Of a stretch of 64,000 nucleotides of DNA, positions 22,640-33,330 are shown piece by piece. A program made the translations under genes and the position numbers. Under the pieces are notes generated by a model. The model was not told the origin of the DNA. It saw nothing but the letters and a program-made list of their open reading frames with translations, and did not search any database. The DNA lies in the NCBI GenBank assembly GCA_034509495.1, contig CM067503.1, positions 3,456,633 through 3,520,632 of the forward strand, written 5' to 3'. Origin of the DNA: Acestrorhynchus altus. Its lineage: Eukaryota > Chordata > Actinopteri > Characiformes > Acestrorhynchidae. Each line of letters begins with the position of its first letter. Within the stretch, counting starts at the first letter, position 1.

Positions 22640-23760
22640 ACTCGTCTGCATCTACAGCCTTCTTTCTGAAGACCTCAGAAAGCTCAGCTCTTTGGATCTG
22701 GACATGGTGAAACCACTCCCTTCAACAATCAAGAGCAAACCAAACTAATGTCTGAGGTTTAAATTGGACAACCTCACTCCAAAGAAGTCCTCTCTAGTGA
22801 TGAATCACTTGCAGCTGATAGTATTAGCTCTCATTATTTGCTTCACGGTTCCACTGCAAGTAAAGAAAAGGGCATTCTTAGCAGACTGTGATTGGATGTT
22901 CGAATCGCTGCTGTATAATTCATTGCAACACTGGACTGGTTACATGAACAACCCCCATAACGCAGCTTTGCATGTTGTCATTACTGACTACGATAATGTG
23001 ACTCACGAGGCCCATTTGTGATATTTGTGATGGTTCATACTGTTCACCAAAGTTCATGTTTACATTTCTCCTTTTTGTAAATCTGACTACTAACTATCTG
23101 TTTCTGTTGCTGTGCCATTAAGACTCATATGGTTGCTGTCATGAAAAACATTGTATCTCCAAAATGGCAAATATACAGGAGAAGGAAAAACCCTCTTATC
23201 TTTCATCAGTCAGTGAAAAAAAATTCAGATTCATTTTGGAGCATTTCTATTCTATTCTCTATGCTCAGAGCAACTGACAGATTCAAATCATGTCAAAAAG
23301 TGGAGATACAAGGTTTTGGTTAGAAATGGAAAATCCAGGTTCAGATGGAAGAAGAACTGAACTTTATGCTGCTTAACTTTAAACCGAGCTTTTGTACTGA
23401 TATCGTCTTTGGTCGGGAGTTGAAGGCCTCGAACGAGGCCAAAGGTTTTTCCTATTTTAAGCTTGCTAGAACAGTTCTTCCTGATTCGTTAAAGTACACA
23501 AAAAGCAGTGAAGTCCAACAGGTCAGTAAGAGTCAGAACAGCAGATTGGTTCTAACTGTAGTTTTTATGTACTTATGCAATTAATCTTTGACTAAATGAT
23601 CTAAAAATACCACTTTCAGGGCTAAATCTGTCTTGGTTGATGTCCTACAGAGTGCAGAGGAGAGTAATTATGCTAATAACGACACTGAAAGGATTTATGC
23701 AAATTGCATTTTTCCTTATATGCATATTTATAATATGAAATATAACTGAACATTTCTATT
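22640..23760. repeat. dispersed repeat, copy B (longer)
   Basis: Both ends match copy A at 22085-22445, while 22740-23410 is unique to this copy. It is therefore either the fuller element or one carrying an insertion. No protein family was recognised in the middle part. Confidence 0.7.
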
Positions 23761-23872
23761 TTCTAATATAACTGAAACATAAAATGCTCATCTACTGCTT
23801 TTTATATTCATTTTCCCTCCTGATGTTTCGTGTTTTTATGCACAAATTCATTTTTATCAGTTCAAAATGATC

Positions 23873-24055
23873 GCTGACTCTATGTTTATTTGGGTTTATT
23901 GTAATGTTATATAGAGTTAATTACAGGTGACGCCTCTCACTGATCACTGTTTATTTGGGTTTATTCTAATGTCATATAGAGTTAATTACAGATAGACACT
24001 CTCACTGACACTATGTTTATTTAGGTGTTTACAGGTAGACATTCTCACTCCACAT
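23873..24055. repeat. about 65-bp tandem repeat, 2.5 copies
   Basis: Units contain tgtttatttgggtttatt, atatagagttaattacag and ctctcactga. The third copy is shortened. Confidence 0.85.
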
Positions 24056-24322
24056 TTTTTTCTGAGTGCCTGCGATTTGTGGTGAAGGTTATGAACCTGA
24101 AGAATGACGCCTCAGTGCAGTTGTGCCCTCTGTTGGTTACTGAAGCACACTGACCCCAGATGCAGCCAGACAGTCGTTTTGCTTTATCTTTTTTTAAAGT
24201 CACAATTAAAGACTTGAATTCCTGAACGTTGGACCTGCATGTACAATTTTACTCAGTCATTATCAGACCCGGTTGGAGCCAAAATAAGATATATTATATG
24301 CATCTTAGAACTGTCGTACAAT

Positions 24323-24323
<1 letters not shown>

Positions 24324-24379
<56 letters not shown>
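24324..24379. repeat. (GA)n microsatellite
   Basis: Uninterrupted GA dinucleotides, 28 units. Confidence 0.98.
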
Positions 24380-24380
<1 letters not shown>

Positions 24381-25160
24381 ATTGCTGCCTGTCTGCAGTT
24401 TACTAAAGATCACATGGACGAGTTTCATGGACAGATGAGACCAAAATATAGCTTTGGTTGAAATGAGAAGTGTCTGAAGAAAGGAAAACACTGCATTCCA
24501 GTATAAAGGCCTCATCCCCTGAGCTCAGTGGCGTCAGGACTGTGGCCCAAGGATCACAAGTTCAAATCCCAGCTCCTGCTGTCTGAAAGAGCAATTGGCT
24601 ATGATCCCCCGGGTGGGGAGATGGAGAGCTCGCCCCATCACTCTCATCGTGATGCTGGTGTATCAGAAATGGAGAGATGGGGATCCAGCACTTTCCACGT
24701 TGGCTGCAGTTTAAAAAGAGATGGTGGCTGATTGCACATGTATCGGAGGCAGCTCCACCTAATAGCTCTATGAAAAAATGATAAAAATCGACAAAACGAA
24801 CTAAAATTAAACCAAATGTTAAACATGGTGGTGGTAGTATAATGGTTTGGGCCTGTTTAGCCTCGTTTGATGTCAGAATGGCTCGCCGCCGTTGATGAAA
24901 TGCTGCTTCGTGAATGAACCGCACAGACACTTTACGTATGCATGTACACAACAGACAGGCGTACTGAGACTTCATACATGCGTAGATATAGATCCTAAAC
25001 GAAGGTGTCAGGACATCTGTCCGGGAGCTGAATCTCAAGAGAATGTGGGTCAGGCACCAAGACAATGACCCGAAGCAAAGCCCTGACGTTAGTCCAAGAG
25101 AAGTGCTGTGGAACGACCTGAAGCAAGTAACCTAACAGAGCTGAAGCTGCTTTGTAGCAC
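24380..25160 (+). pseudogene. second Tc1-like transposon remnant, split by a SINE-like insert
   Basis: The left part (24400-24515) has the Tc1 words gatcacatggacgagtttca and acagatgagaccaaaa. The right part has aaacatggtggtggtagtat (24821), gtcaggacatctgtccggga (25008), caagacaatgacccgaagc (25059) and gtggaacgacctgaagcaag (25109). It belongs to a different Tc1 subfamily from the copy at 20935. The stretch 24517-24790 does not belong to the transposon and separates the halves. Confidence 0.75.
24517..24790 (+). mobile_element. tRNA-derived SINE-like insert
   Basis: Inserted between two halves of a Tc1 remnant. It has a Pol III B-box-like word at 24552-24564 (agttcaaatccca) about 30-35 bases after an A-box-like gctcagtggcgtcagg, as in tRNA-derived SINE heads. 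The body and 3' end are not assigned to a named family. Confidence 0.5.
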
Positions 25161-25744
25161 TCCAGAGCACCCACCGCGGCGTTACATTGTTATCACAGTG
25201 TGTTACAGTGTGTGTGTGTTTTGCTGATAAAAGGCTGCTGTGTTTATTCAGGGCCGTGCTAAATACTGAGTGCATACATTTCCATCTTCTGCGTGTAGCT
25301 CTGGATCACCCAGCGCCAGCTTTCCTTCCTGCCGGGTTTGTCTGTATCATATTATAGTGGTTATAGAAGTAGGTCGAGTGACACAGCCAGCTTTAGGCCC
25401 CGTATCACATACACTGTGATAAAATTCACAATGTTAAAAACCATAGTTTGTGAAGCAACGTTCAGGGAGGTTTCCTCACTGAGCACTTTACTATCTTCTC
25501 CTTTTGCTCTCATTTAAATGTTGGAGACATACGTGCAGCAAACAATGTTCAGACTTTACCACCATCACTCCCATATACAGCTCAGAGACACGTGTAGCTG
25601 TACCGATGGGACTGGATATTAAATACAGTGTCTATATTTGTGTTGTAGTCATGGCAACACCTGTGTCCATTCGACACCACTGTAAAGAATCAGTAAGATT
25701 CCCTACACTGGAAGATGTGTGATGGTTTAGGCATCCTAACTGCT

Positions 25745-26260
25745 GGACTATAACCTGGATAGCAAAAGTCCAGTTCAAGACCAGCTTCTGCTGGTTTCAG
25801 ACGGTCTAAGCTGGTCTTTGGTGGTCATAGTGTTTGAAAAGGTCTTGCCCTGCATGGTGTATTTTGCATTCGATTTTAGTGTTGCTGGTCATGCAGGAGG
25901 TGGCACGGTGGCGCAGTGGATAGCGCTGTCTAGAGTTGTTTCCTGCCCTTGCACTCAGAGTTGCCAGTTGGGCACCAACTCCCCCGTGACCCTATTCAGG
26001 AATAGCAGGTCATGCTGATCAACCAGCTTGGTGAAACGTTTCTAGCTGGGTTCGGTTAATCATGCTTGTAGACCAGCTAAACCATCTTCACAAGCTTGAA
26101 TTTTTCAGCAGGATGTCTTGGCAAGTTCTGCAAATCCAACAGATCGCCATTGTGATGTGATGGATATTTGCGAACTGGTCATGTAGGTCATGATGGTTGA
26201 CTAGCCCTGTGAAACTCCTAAACCAGTTGCTGGTCTACAAGCCAGGCGGGTTGTTTCAGC
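25745..26260. mobile_element. ACCAG/CTGGT-rich fish repeat element
   Basis: Alternating accagc and gctggt/ctggtc words (caagaccagcttctgctggt, taagctggtctttggtggtc, agaccagctaaaccatc) mark a common fish interspersed element rich in short palindromes. Other copies lie near 28670-28905 and 30290-30650. This copy is interrupted at 25894-26008. Confidence 0.65.
25894..26008 (+). mobile_element. GGCACGGTGGCGCAGTGGATAG repeat fragment
   Basis: Begins ggtggcacggtggcgcagtg, a dispersed fish repeat head (A-box-like tRNA resemblance), and runs to about the point where the CTGGT element resumes (aggtcatgctgatcaacc). It lies inside that element, so it came later. Confidence 0.6.
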
Positions 26261-28300
26261 AGGGATTTCTTGGTAACTTCTGCGAATCCACTCTTATGAC
26301 AGATATTTGTGAACATAACCAAAAGGCCTTGACTGTGTTCCAGTGCATTCTGTCCTCTGAGGCTCAGGCTGGATTCAGCTCTTGATTCTGAAAGGCTGAA
26401 TGGTTTGGAGCTTGAGCACAGAACACCCACACTGCATCTGCATTTCTGTTCCATCAACCTAAGTGGATCATTGTTGGGAAATGTATCATTGCATGCTGCA
26501 ATCTTGCTGAGCCTCAAGCTTATTATGGATTATCTTCAACAGCAGCTGATTTGTCAAGGCCGTGTTCCACCTAGAACCTCTACATCCATCCGGGATTCGT
26601 TCAGGGCTTTCTGAGAGGTGGCTGGTAACTGAATGCATGTAAATGCGGTGTATTTGTGAAGGAAACATGGTCAGGAAAAAGAGTTAGGACCCCCGATGAA
26701 CTTTAACATGTTTAAATGTAGGATCTTCATGAACTACATTGAGGGATGGAGGTGATGTAATGAAGGACCAGGAGCTGCACATCAGCTGCAAATGATCTGA
26801 CCACTGTTGGAGTTGAATCAACTTCCAGTAATTGAGTTGAGTAAGGTGTCATGGCCAAATGGACCATGACTGACCCGTACAAGCTTTCAAAACACGTCAA
26901 ACAGGTGCGATAACCTTAACTAACTCACTGCCCATTGGTTCCTTCCATCATCTATTCGCGTCCTGGGTGCATCTTTCTCACCTCACTTACAGTCACTGTG
27001 TAGTCAGTCTCCCCAGGCTACCTTCTCTTAGACATGCAGTTCATCTTCATGTCATTGCTGAACGACTGGTCAGACTGTTATCGACAGTAAGAGCATGTGA
27101 CCATTGTCTTTAGGAATAAGTAAGACTGTTCACTGGTTACGTTTGCAGAGTTCACCTTTGCATTTGCACAAAATCATACGGCCTGTGTTTCTGACACATT
27201 ATTAATGATCAAATACGGAATAAAAGCTTCGTATTTCATTATAAAAATGCAAATTAAGTTTTTAATTTAATTAATTTTTAAGGCAGCAGGTAAAATCTAA
27301 GTTAGTTAAAAGGGCTTAGACTCAAAGACACATAACTACCGCCTAGAAAACAGTGTTTATTATTGATTCATATTGATTAATGGGCCAGTCAGCGTCATCA
27401 GTCCAGTACAGTTATATTAGTCATTCCTGTGAGGTGGGAAAGCTGGGAATTTTTCAGTGGTTTGAGAAATAGGTTTCCTAATCTGATTGTATGACACTGA
27501 CAGAGGTGAACATTTCACCATTTCACCGACACACTCTCACCAGTGGAAGGGTCTAACTTTTTTTAATGTTACTCATACCTTCAATAATGTTCTTATAATT
27601 TGATACCATTTCTTTAACGCTTTGACGCACCAGCAAATATCTTGCCTAGGCCACTTAAACTGGTTTGGGTCAACTCTATTCTAAGTGAATGTTACTTGAA
27701 CATCAAAATTTTAATGTGTTAATTTTACTCATCTGTGGAAAAACTGTATATTCATACTTATTTATTATCATAATTATTTTAAAATGTATATAATTCTGTT
27801 GATTCACGGTGTTTCTTCTGCTTATTCTTTATATTACTGTTATCTTTGTTATTATTTTTATTTCATTATTCTATTTTTATATTTTATATAAATGGCTGCA
27901 GCTGTAAGAATTGGCAATTTTCCTCTGGAATCAATCAAATAATTCCGATTCTGAAACGGATTTAAAAACCCACTGAGCGTCAGCATGGTCTCAACCTATA
28001 AATCAAATTACAGGTTCCTCTCTTTGTTCTGAAATATCAGGAGAGGTGTTAATGGGCTTTGTTCCTCTTATGTCCCTAAAGGCTCACGCAAACACACAGA
28101 CTTTAACACCCCCCTCCACCCTCCACCCCAACCGCCTCCACCCTCCTCCCCAGAGATTGGTAGTGACATGTTGAAAGGCTATAACTGTGAGCTGTTGTGC
28201 TGCTCTACACTCTCCACTCTCGAAACAGCAGTTTTGTTGAACTGTACAATCCTGTCGCACCAGTAAGGAGTTGTAGGAACGGACCGATTCTTCACTCATT
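26261..28300. other. spacer, nothing recognised
   Basis: AT-rich, especially 27200-27900. I see no exon with plausible splice sites and no repeat family that I recognise. Confidence 0.5.
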
Positions 28301-28309
28301 TATTGCTGA

Positions 28310-28640
28310 AGCTGGCGTCCAGCTGCTCCCATAAATCCTTGATTGGCAATCTGGTGACCGGACAGGGCAAGAGGGTTTTAATCTGTGGAGCCATTCCAGG
28401 GAAACCCTTGCTGTTTGGGAGCATTATCCTGCTGAAAAATGCCAGTTAAAAATGCCATCCTGTGGCTGCAGGATGTCCAGCATATATCGCTGAGCTGTTA
28501 GTCCTTTGTATCACTAGGGGTGACTGACTTGTATGTCATGGCTCCCCAGACCATCACATCCACAGTTGGGGCACTGTGTCGCTGGACTGGAGCACTCGCC
28601 ACAAGGCCTAGACACACCTGACAGTCATCAGATCCCAAAT
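28310..28640 (-). pseudogene. Tc1/mariner transposase remnant, antisense
   Basis: The minus strand gives VMVWGAM from the agaccatcacatc region (near 28545-28560), ISDxT-like PSDT, and FQQDNAP near 28420-28440, the typical core of Tc1 transposases with the second catalytic Asp. Stops and shifts break the frame. Confidence 0.75.
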
Positions 28641-28669
28641 AGAAGTAATTGCAAAACGCAATATGGTTC

Positions 28670-28905
28670 CAGTTCTTAGCTGTCCAAATGAAGATGACGG
28701 TTGCTTGGTCAGAATGGCCTTGATGGTGGGCAAAGCAGGTCTTTGATGGTCAAGGTGGTTGAAAAGCTGGTCATTCAGGTGAAAACAAATCCTGTGCTGG
28801 TAAACAAGCTTGTTAACCAACAACATTAACTTGCATAGTGTATTGTGTATAATTTGGTCATGCTGGGCAACCAGTTTGCTCTTTCTGGTCATACTGGTCA
28901 AGCAC
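28670..28905. mobile_element. ACCAG/CTGGT element, second copy
   Basis: Contains aaagcaggtctttgatggtc, gaaaagctggtcattcagg, gtgctggtaaacaagcttg and tctggtcatactggtcaagc. It shares layout with the element at 25745. Confidence 0.6.
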
Positions 28906-28916
28906 CTTGTTTTAGA

Positions 28917-29125
28917 GCAGCAGTAGCCTGGTGATTAGGGAAACAACCTTGCGACCAGAGGGCTGCCAGACATGACTTAAGCAAGGCACTTAAATCCACA
29001 GCTGTTCCCTGGCTGCCCACTGCTCCAGGCAAGTGTGCTCTCTGCCCCCAAGTGTGTGAATTCACTAGTGTGTATGACTGTGTTTCACTATATTGATGGG
29101 TTAAATCTGGAGAACAATTTTACGT
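28917..29125 (+). mobile_element. tRNA-type SINE, full-length-like copy
   Basis: The head agcagtagcctggtgattag resembles a tRNA A-box region. It is followed by the characteristic ggctgcccactgctccagg, a gtgtgctctctgccccc segment, ttcactagtgtgtatgactg and gatgggttaaatctggag. Reverse-oriented relatives lie at 44905-45085, 51845-51945 and 58018-58200, all in ubr5 introns. Confidence 0.75.
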
Positions 29126-29512
29126 TTAGTGCTACTGGTTTTCTAGCTTGGTCAGGTTGATCATGTATGTAGACCCTAACAGACCCACAGGCCATGAGAC
29201 AGCTGGACTGGAAAAGTGCACCCGGAGCTCTGGTGCAGAAAACGATCAAAGTGCGATAACCCCTTATCTCCTCATTCACGCTGAAATCAGTGTCATCCAG
29301 ATGCTGAAGACCTCCACCTCTGGAACCTACAGTATACAATGTGTGTAGAAACCCATCGACACATCTGTATTCATACATATAAATATATGATTTCTGAACA
29401 GGTCTGAACCCACCCAGGGGTAAAACAACCCCTAACCCCCCCAAAACCACAGAAACATAAAGGATGGGGGCAGGTGAAGAGGCCAGCAGCTGCTTTCTCC
29501 TGCAGAACTCCA

Positions 29513-29582
29513 GAGCACGCAGGTCCAACCAGCGCCGCCGTTGTATCCCACTAAGGCGCCCGTTGGTTGGACCTGCGTGCTC
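29513..29582. repeat. perfect 19-bp inverted repeat beside the ubr5 promoter
   Basis: The left arm GAGCACGCAGGTCCAACCA (29513-29531) is the exact reverse complement of the right arm at 29564-29582. The 32-base spacer adds a second short pairing (gcgcc with ggcgc). It lies about 35 bases upstream of the YY1 element and 197 bases upstream of the ubr5 ATG. Transcribed, it would form a long hairpin. Confidence 0.95.
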
Positions 29583-29589
29583 GTCCGCA

Positions 29590-29778
29590 GACAAAACCAA
29601 GCAGGCTGGCGGAGTTAAGATGGCGGCGTGTGGGTGAGGAGCTTGCGTTGTGTCCGCGCGGCTTTTCTCCTTTCTCGGACGGACTGAGCGGAGGTGTGGA
29701 GGAGTGGCTCGGAGCGGGGAGGAGGTAGCCCCCTGACTGCAAGCTTTACCCCCGTTTTCGGCGCGTTTGTGGACTAAA
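29590..29778 (+). promoter_or_regulatory. ubr5: ubr5 promoter and 5'UTR (CpG-rich, YY1 element)
   Basis: GC-rich, TATA-less sequence immediately before the start codon. AAGATGGCGGC at 29617-29627 is a classic YY1 site, usually found at or just downstream of the start of transcription. The ATG inside it (29620) opens a five-codon uORF (MAACG, stop 29635-29637). No other ATG occurs before 29779. Confidence 0.75.
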
Positions 29779-29840
29779 ATGACCTCGATTCACTTCGTCG
29801 TCCACCCGCTGCCCGGGACCGAGGACCAGCTCAATGACAG
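29779..29840 (+). CDS. ubr5: UBR5 exon 1 (N-terminus)
   Basis: Encodes MTSIHFVVHPLPGTEDQLND plus two bases of an Arg codon, identical to the mammalian UBR5 N-terminus; the donor is gtattg. The start context has A at -3. UBR5 (EDD/hyd) is a nuclear HECT-type E3 ubiquitin ligase with UBA, UBR-box, MLLE and HECT domains, acting in protein quality control and N-degron recognition. This window holds only the N-terminal 40 percent of the gene. Confidence 0.97.
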
Positions 29841-30252
29841 GTATTGGTGTGTTTTCGGGCGGGCAGAAAACTGCCCCCGCGCCTCTGCTCTCACCCCGAG
29901 GGGCTGCGTTAGAGAGGTACGGGTCTCATCATGTGGAGCCCGGCCTTTATTCACCCGTCTGCGGCGCTTTTCGACCGTTTTCAGGCCGTTTCGGGGCCCC
30001 GGGGCCCTGGCGCTCGGCGCGGCCGAGCCGGACAATGCGGGTTGGGGGATGGGGCCGAAAAAAGAGGGAACGCCGACTAAATACGCGGTTTTGCGGCTGC
30101 CCCCCGCGCTGATTAAAGTGCACAGGCCTCGTGTGTGTCAGGGAGGTCGCTTCGGGCGACGCGGCTGCTTTTAAACGCCGACAAACAACCGACGGATCGA
30201 CTTTTCCGAGCGCGGAAGCCTTTAGCTTAGCATAGGCGCGGCAAAGCGGTCC

Positions 30253-30263
30253 TGCGCATGCGC
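30253..30263. promoter_or_regulatory. NRF1 site in the ubr5 CpG island
   Basis: TGCGCATGCGC is the palindromic NRF1 consensus, about 410 bases into ubr5 intron 1 and still within the CpG-rich stretch (about 29500-30300). Confidence 0.6.
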
Positions 30264-30289
30264 CTTCGCCCAACACAAACAGCGGCTGG

Positions 30290-30650
30290 AATCGGACTAA
30301 ACCAGCCGGACTGGGCAGAAACGCCACTGACCACTGGTTTAGGGGGTGGTCAACACGCGGGTCAGCCGACCAGCTGTAACTGGGAGCCGGTTTAAATGGC
30401 CCAAACTGGTTTCTAATGGTCAAACAGGTCATCCCAACGAAAAACGACCCCATTCTGGCGTGAATGTGCTGGTGATGTTGGCGATCAGTGTGGTCAATGC
30501 TTGGTTATACTGGTTGTCCAGTTGGAGCAGACCAGCTGCCCCAGCAAGCTGGAACACACCCTGTGCTGGTTAACCAGTTTGACCAGTGACCTGGTCAAGA
30601 GCATTACACTGTGCTGGTCAAGAGCAGGGTAACTGGTTGGGTTCCAGTGT
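30290..30650. mobile_element. ACCAG/CTGGT element, third copy
   Basis: Words such as aaaccagccggactggg, aactggtttctaatggtc, atactggttgtccagttgg and gtgctggttaaccagtttg alternate through the start of ubr5 intron 1. It abuts the CpG island. Confidence 0.6.
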
Positions 30651-32944
30651 TGGGGAAGGGCTGGGCGGTTCATAGAAAAGGAATCGAGCATCGGAACCTC
30701 AAATCCTCACACCGTGCCTGTGGTTTCAGTTCTTCGCCGTTTGTTTGTGTGAAGTTTCCTTAACATTTTCTGTGAGCAGCAGAAGGACGCCGAGACCCAG
30801 AGGGAAGGAAGTTCAAACCCTGAGACAAACTCTGAAGATCAGCTTCATCCATTTCTCCATCAGCTTGCGGAAAGTGACCCTTTTGTGGACCTGGTTAGCT
30901 GATTAACCTACATTTGATATGGTTGTAGAGGCCTGTTTTTAAAACACTCAAATGAGACCCCTAACTGGACCCTGGTCTAGTCTATTACGGCTGGAATCTC
31001 TAAACTGATGCGCCTCAGCGGGTGCTTCCCTGAGCAGGGTAAACCTGTGCAAATTGGTGGAGAGTGGATTTGTGGAGGGGTGGATTTGTCCTCTAAAATC
31101 AGACATGAAGGGTTCTCAACTCTCCCTGAGGGCTGTCTTCTTTAGAAAACAGAAAACCCACATCAGATAAGGTTGGAGAGGCCTGTTTTTAACACACTGA
31201 AGTGAGACTCCTAAGTGGTCTAATCTAGTCTGCCATGGGAAAGGCTTTGTTCTCCCCTGGGGATGGGCGATACCATTGATTTTCCACTGAATCCGATATC
31301 AAGTAATACTATGGGTAATATCCCGATAATTTCAACAATGGTGGGAGGTGGTGGTGTTGGGAGTCTTGGCCCTTGTACTCATTATTGTAGAGCGGTGGGC
31401 TTGTTTGTCTGGGGAATTGAACCCTAGACTAGTTATCCACCATAATATGAGCATCATCTGTGTGTTTTGAGTCTCATTGGTGTGTTGACATGGGAATGGC
31501 GTTCCAAGCCTCTCATTACAAGTGTGGTGTTATCCACTATGCCACTCCACCTTTTGTACACATTTCTGTTATTATGTCCTTCAGTGGAAGTGAAAATTAT
31601 GAGCACAGTTGCTTTCAGGTGTAGTTTGCGAGAAGTGTTGGATGGTCGGCTGATTAGGTAAGGTGAGATCGGGACGTTCTGGATTGTGAAGCACTGAAAT
31701 TGGAGTTCAGGTCACAGGCTCTTATTGGTGTACTTATCTGACCGGGGGCACGAAGCCAAGTGTGCCATGGGCAGCGTGGTGTTAGCCACTACTTTACATC
31801 AGCTACTCTGTATTTTGGGCTGCACCGAAATTGAGACCAGAACCGAACGACATTAAGCATTTGTCTGAATATGAGGACATTTTAAAATGGGCCTCTTGTA
31901 GTTTTCAGTTGCTCCATTTACGAAAGCCGCCTCATATCCTGCTGGTTGAGATTTGACCACATCAAAAACACCACTGTCCGTCATAGACGATTCGTTCTTT
32001 TCCCTTATTTAGACGAAGACCAAAAGTGCTTCAGTGCAATTTTTGTCTGAACAGTTTCAGCATCAACACATTCGGCTCGTTATTATTAAACTGTCCAACA
32101 GTAATGTTGACCGACTGTCTGGTTTATTATTATAAGCAGTTGTGTTTAAGGTTCCATTGATATGAGATTTTCATCGTATCATTACCATGTCAGAAAATAT
32201 CAGTTCTATGGTATTGTGTAGGTCTGGCATGTATAACTATAAAAACACCCGGAAAGATAATATTGGAGTATCAGTGTTTATCTGCAACACCGAGAACAGC
32301 ATGCTGCCTATTTACTTGGTAAATATCTGTGTATTTTTAATAAAACACATTTGCACTCTCTGATTTAATGACGCTGTAGCACTTTTAGTGATGTTAGACT
32401 GACTCAGCAAACTGCGCTGGATTGTTGTTTGAGAAATAAAGTTCTGCTGCTCCTGTAATTGCAAATTTTTTATGGTGTAATTTGCATAATACTTTCCATT
32501 TCCCCTCCAATGACCTACTCGTAATATTTTTTGGGATTAAATCGTGCACATGGTAGCAGGCGTAGAGATGTGATATATGGTTTAGAGAAACGGACTGAGT
32601 CTTATGTCTTAAGTGGTGAATTGAACTAGGCTTTGCTAGGTTTACAACCCAAATATGGGCATTACGTCTACTATCCAACCCCACCAGTGAACCTTTAGTG
32701 ATGTGGTGATGATGGAAAAACAGTCACAGATCTGATCAGAATACCATTCTTTGGGGACTACTTTGTACAACAACGTTCAGCCATTCTAATGATCTGTGGT
32801 TTTTCAAACACATTTGAGACCGAACATCTCAGAACTGCTGAAATAGTGTCTCAACTGTAATACACACGTTCAGGATCGTGTGTTCATAACTGTTTTGGTG
32901 AGTTTGTTTATATGGCCACCATTTATATAAGTAGACATTTGGAA

Positions 32945-33217
32945 ACTGAAAAATAATAATGACCTAAAAATAATAATAATAATGACCTAAAAATAATAAT
33001 AATAATGACCTAAAAATAAGGACCTAAAAAATAATAATAATGACCTAAAAATAATGACCTAAAAATAATAATAATAATGACCTAAAAATAATAATAATAA
33101 TGACCTAAAAATAATAATAATAATGACCTAAAAATGACTAATAATGACAAAAAAAATTACTAATAAATCATAATAATGACCTAAAAAAAAAAAAAAAATA
33201 ATAATAATAATGACTAA

Positions 33218-33252
<35 letters not shown>

Positions 33253-33330
33253 CCTAAAAAATAATAATAGTGACCTAAAAAATAATAATAGTGACTAAAA
33301 AATAGTAAGAATTACTAAAAATAATGACTA
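32945..33330. repeat. AATAATAATGACCTAAAA minisatellite
   Basis: Units of (aat)n followed by gacctaaaa repeat about twenty times with variable triplet number, plus an A-run at 33184-33198. Confidence 0.95.

Noticed and set aside
18250..29500. ODF1 or another gene between klf10 and ubr5
   Set aside because: I searched by eye for cysteine-rich ODF1-like or other conserved exons on both strands and found only repeats and transposon remnants.
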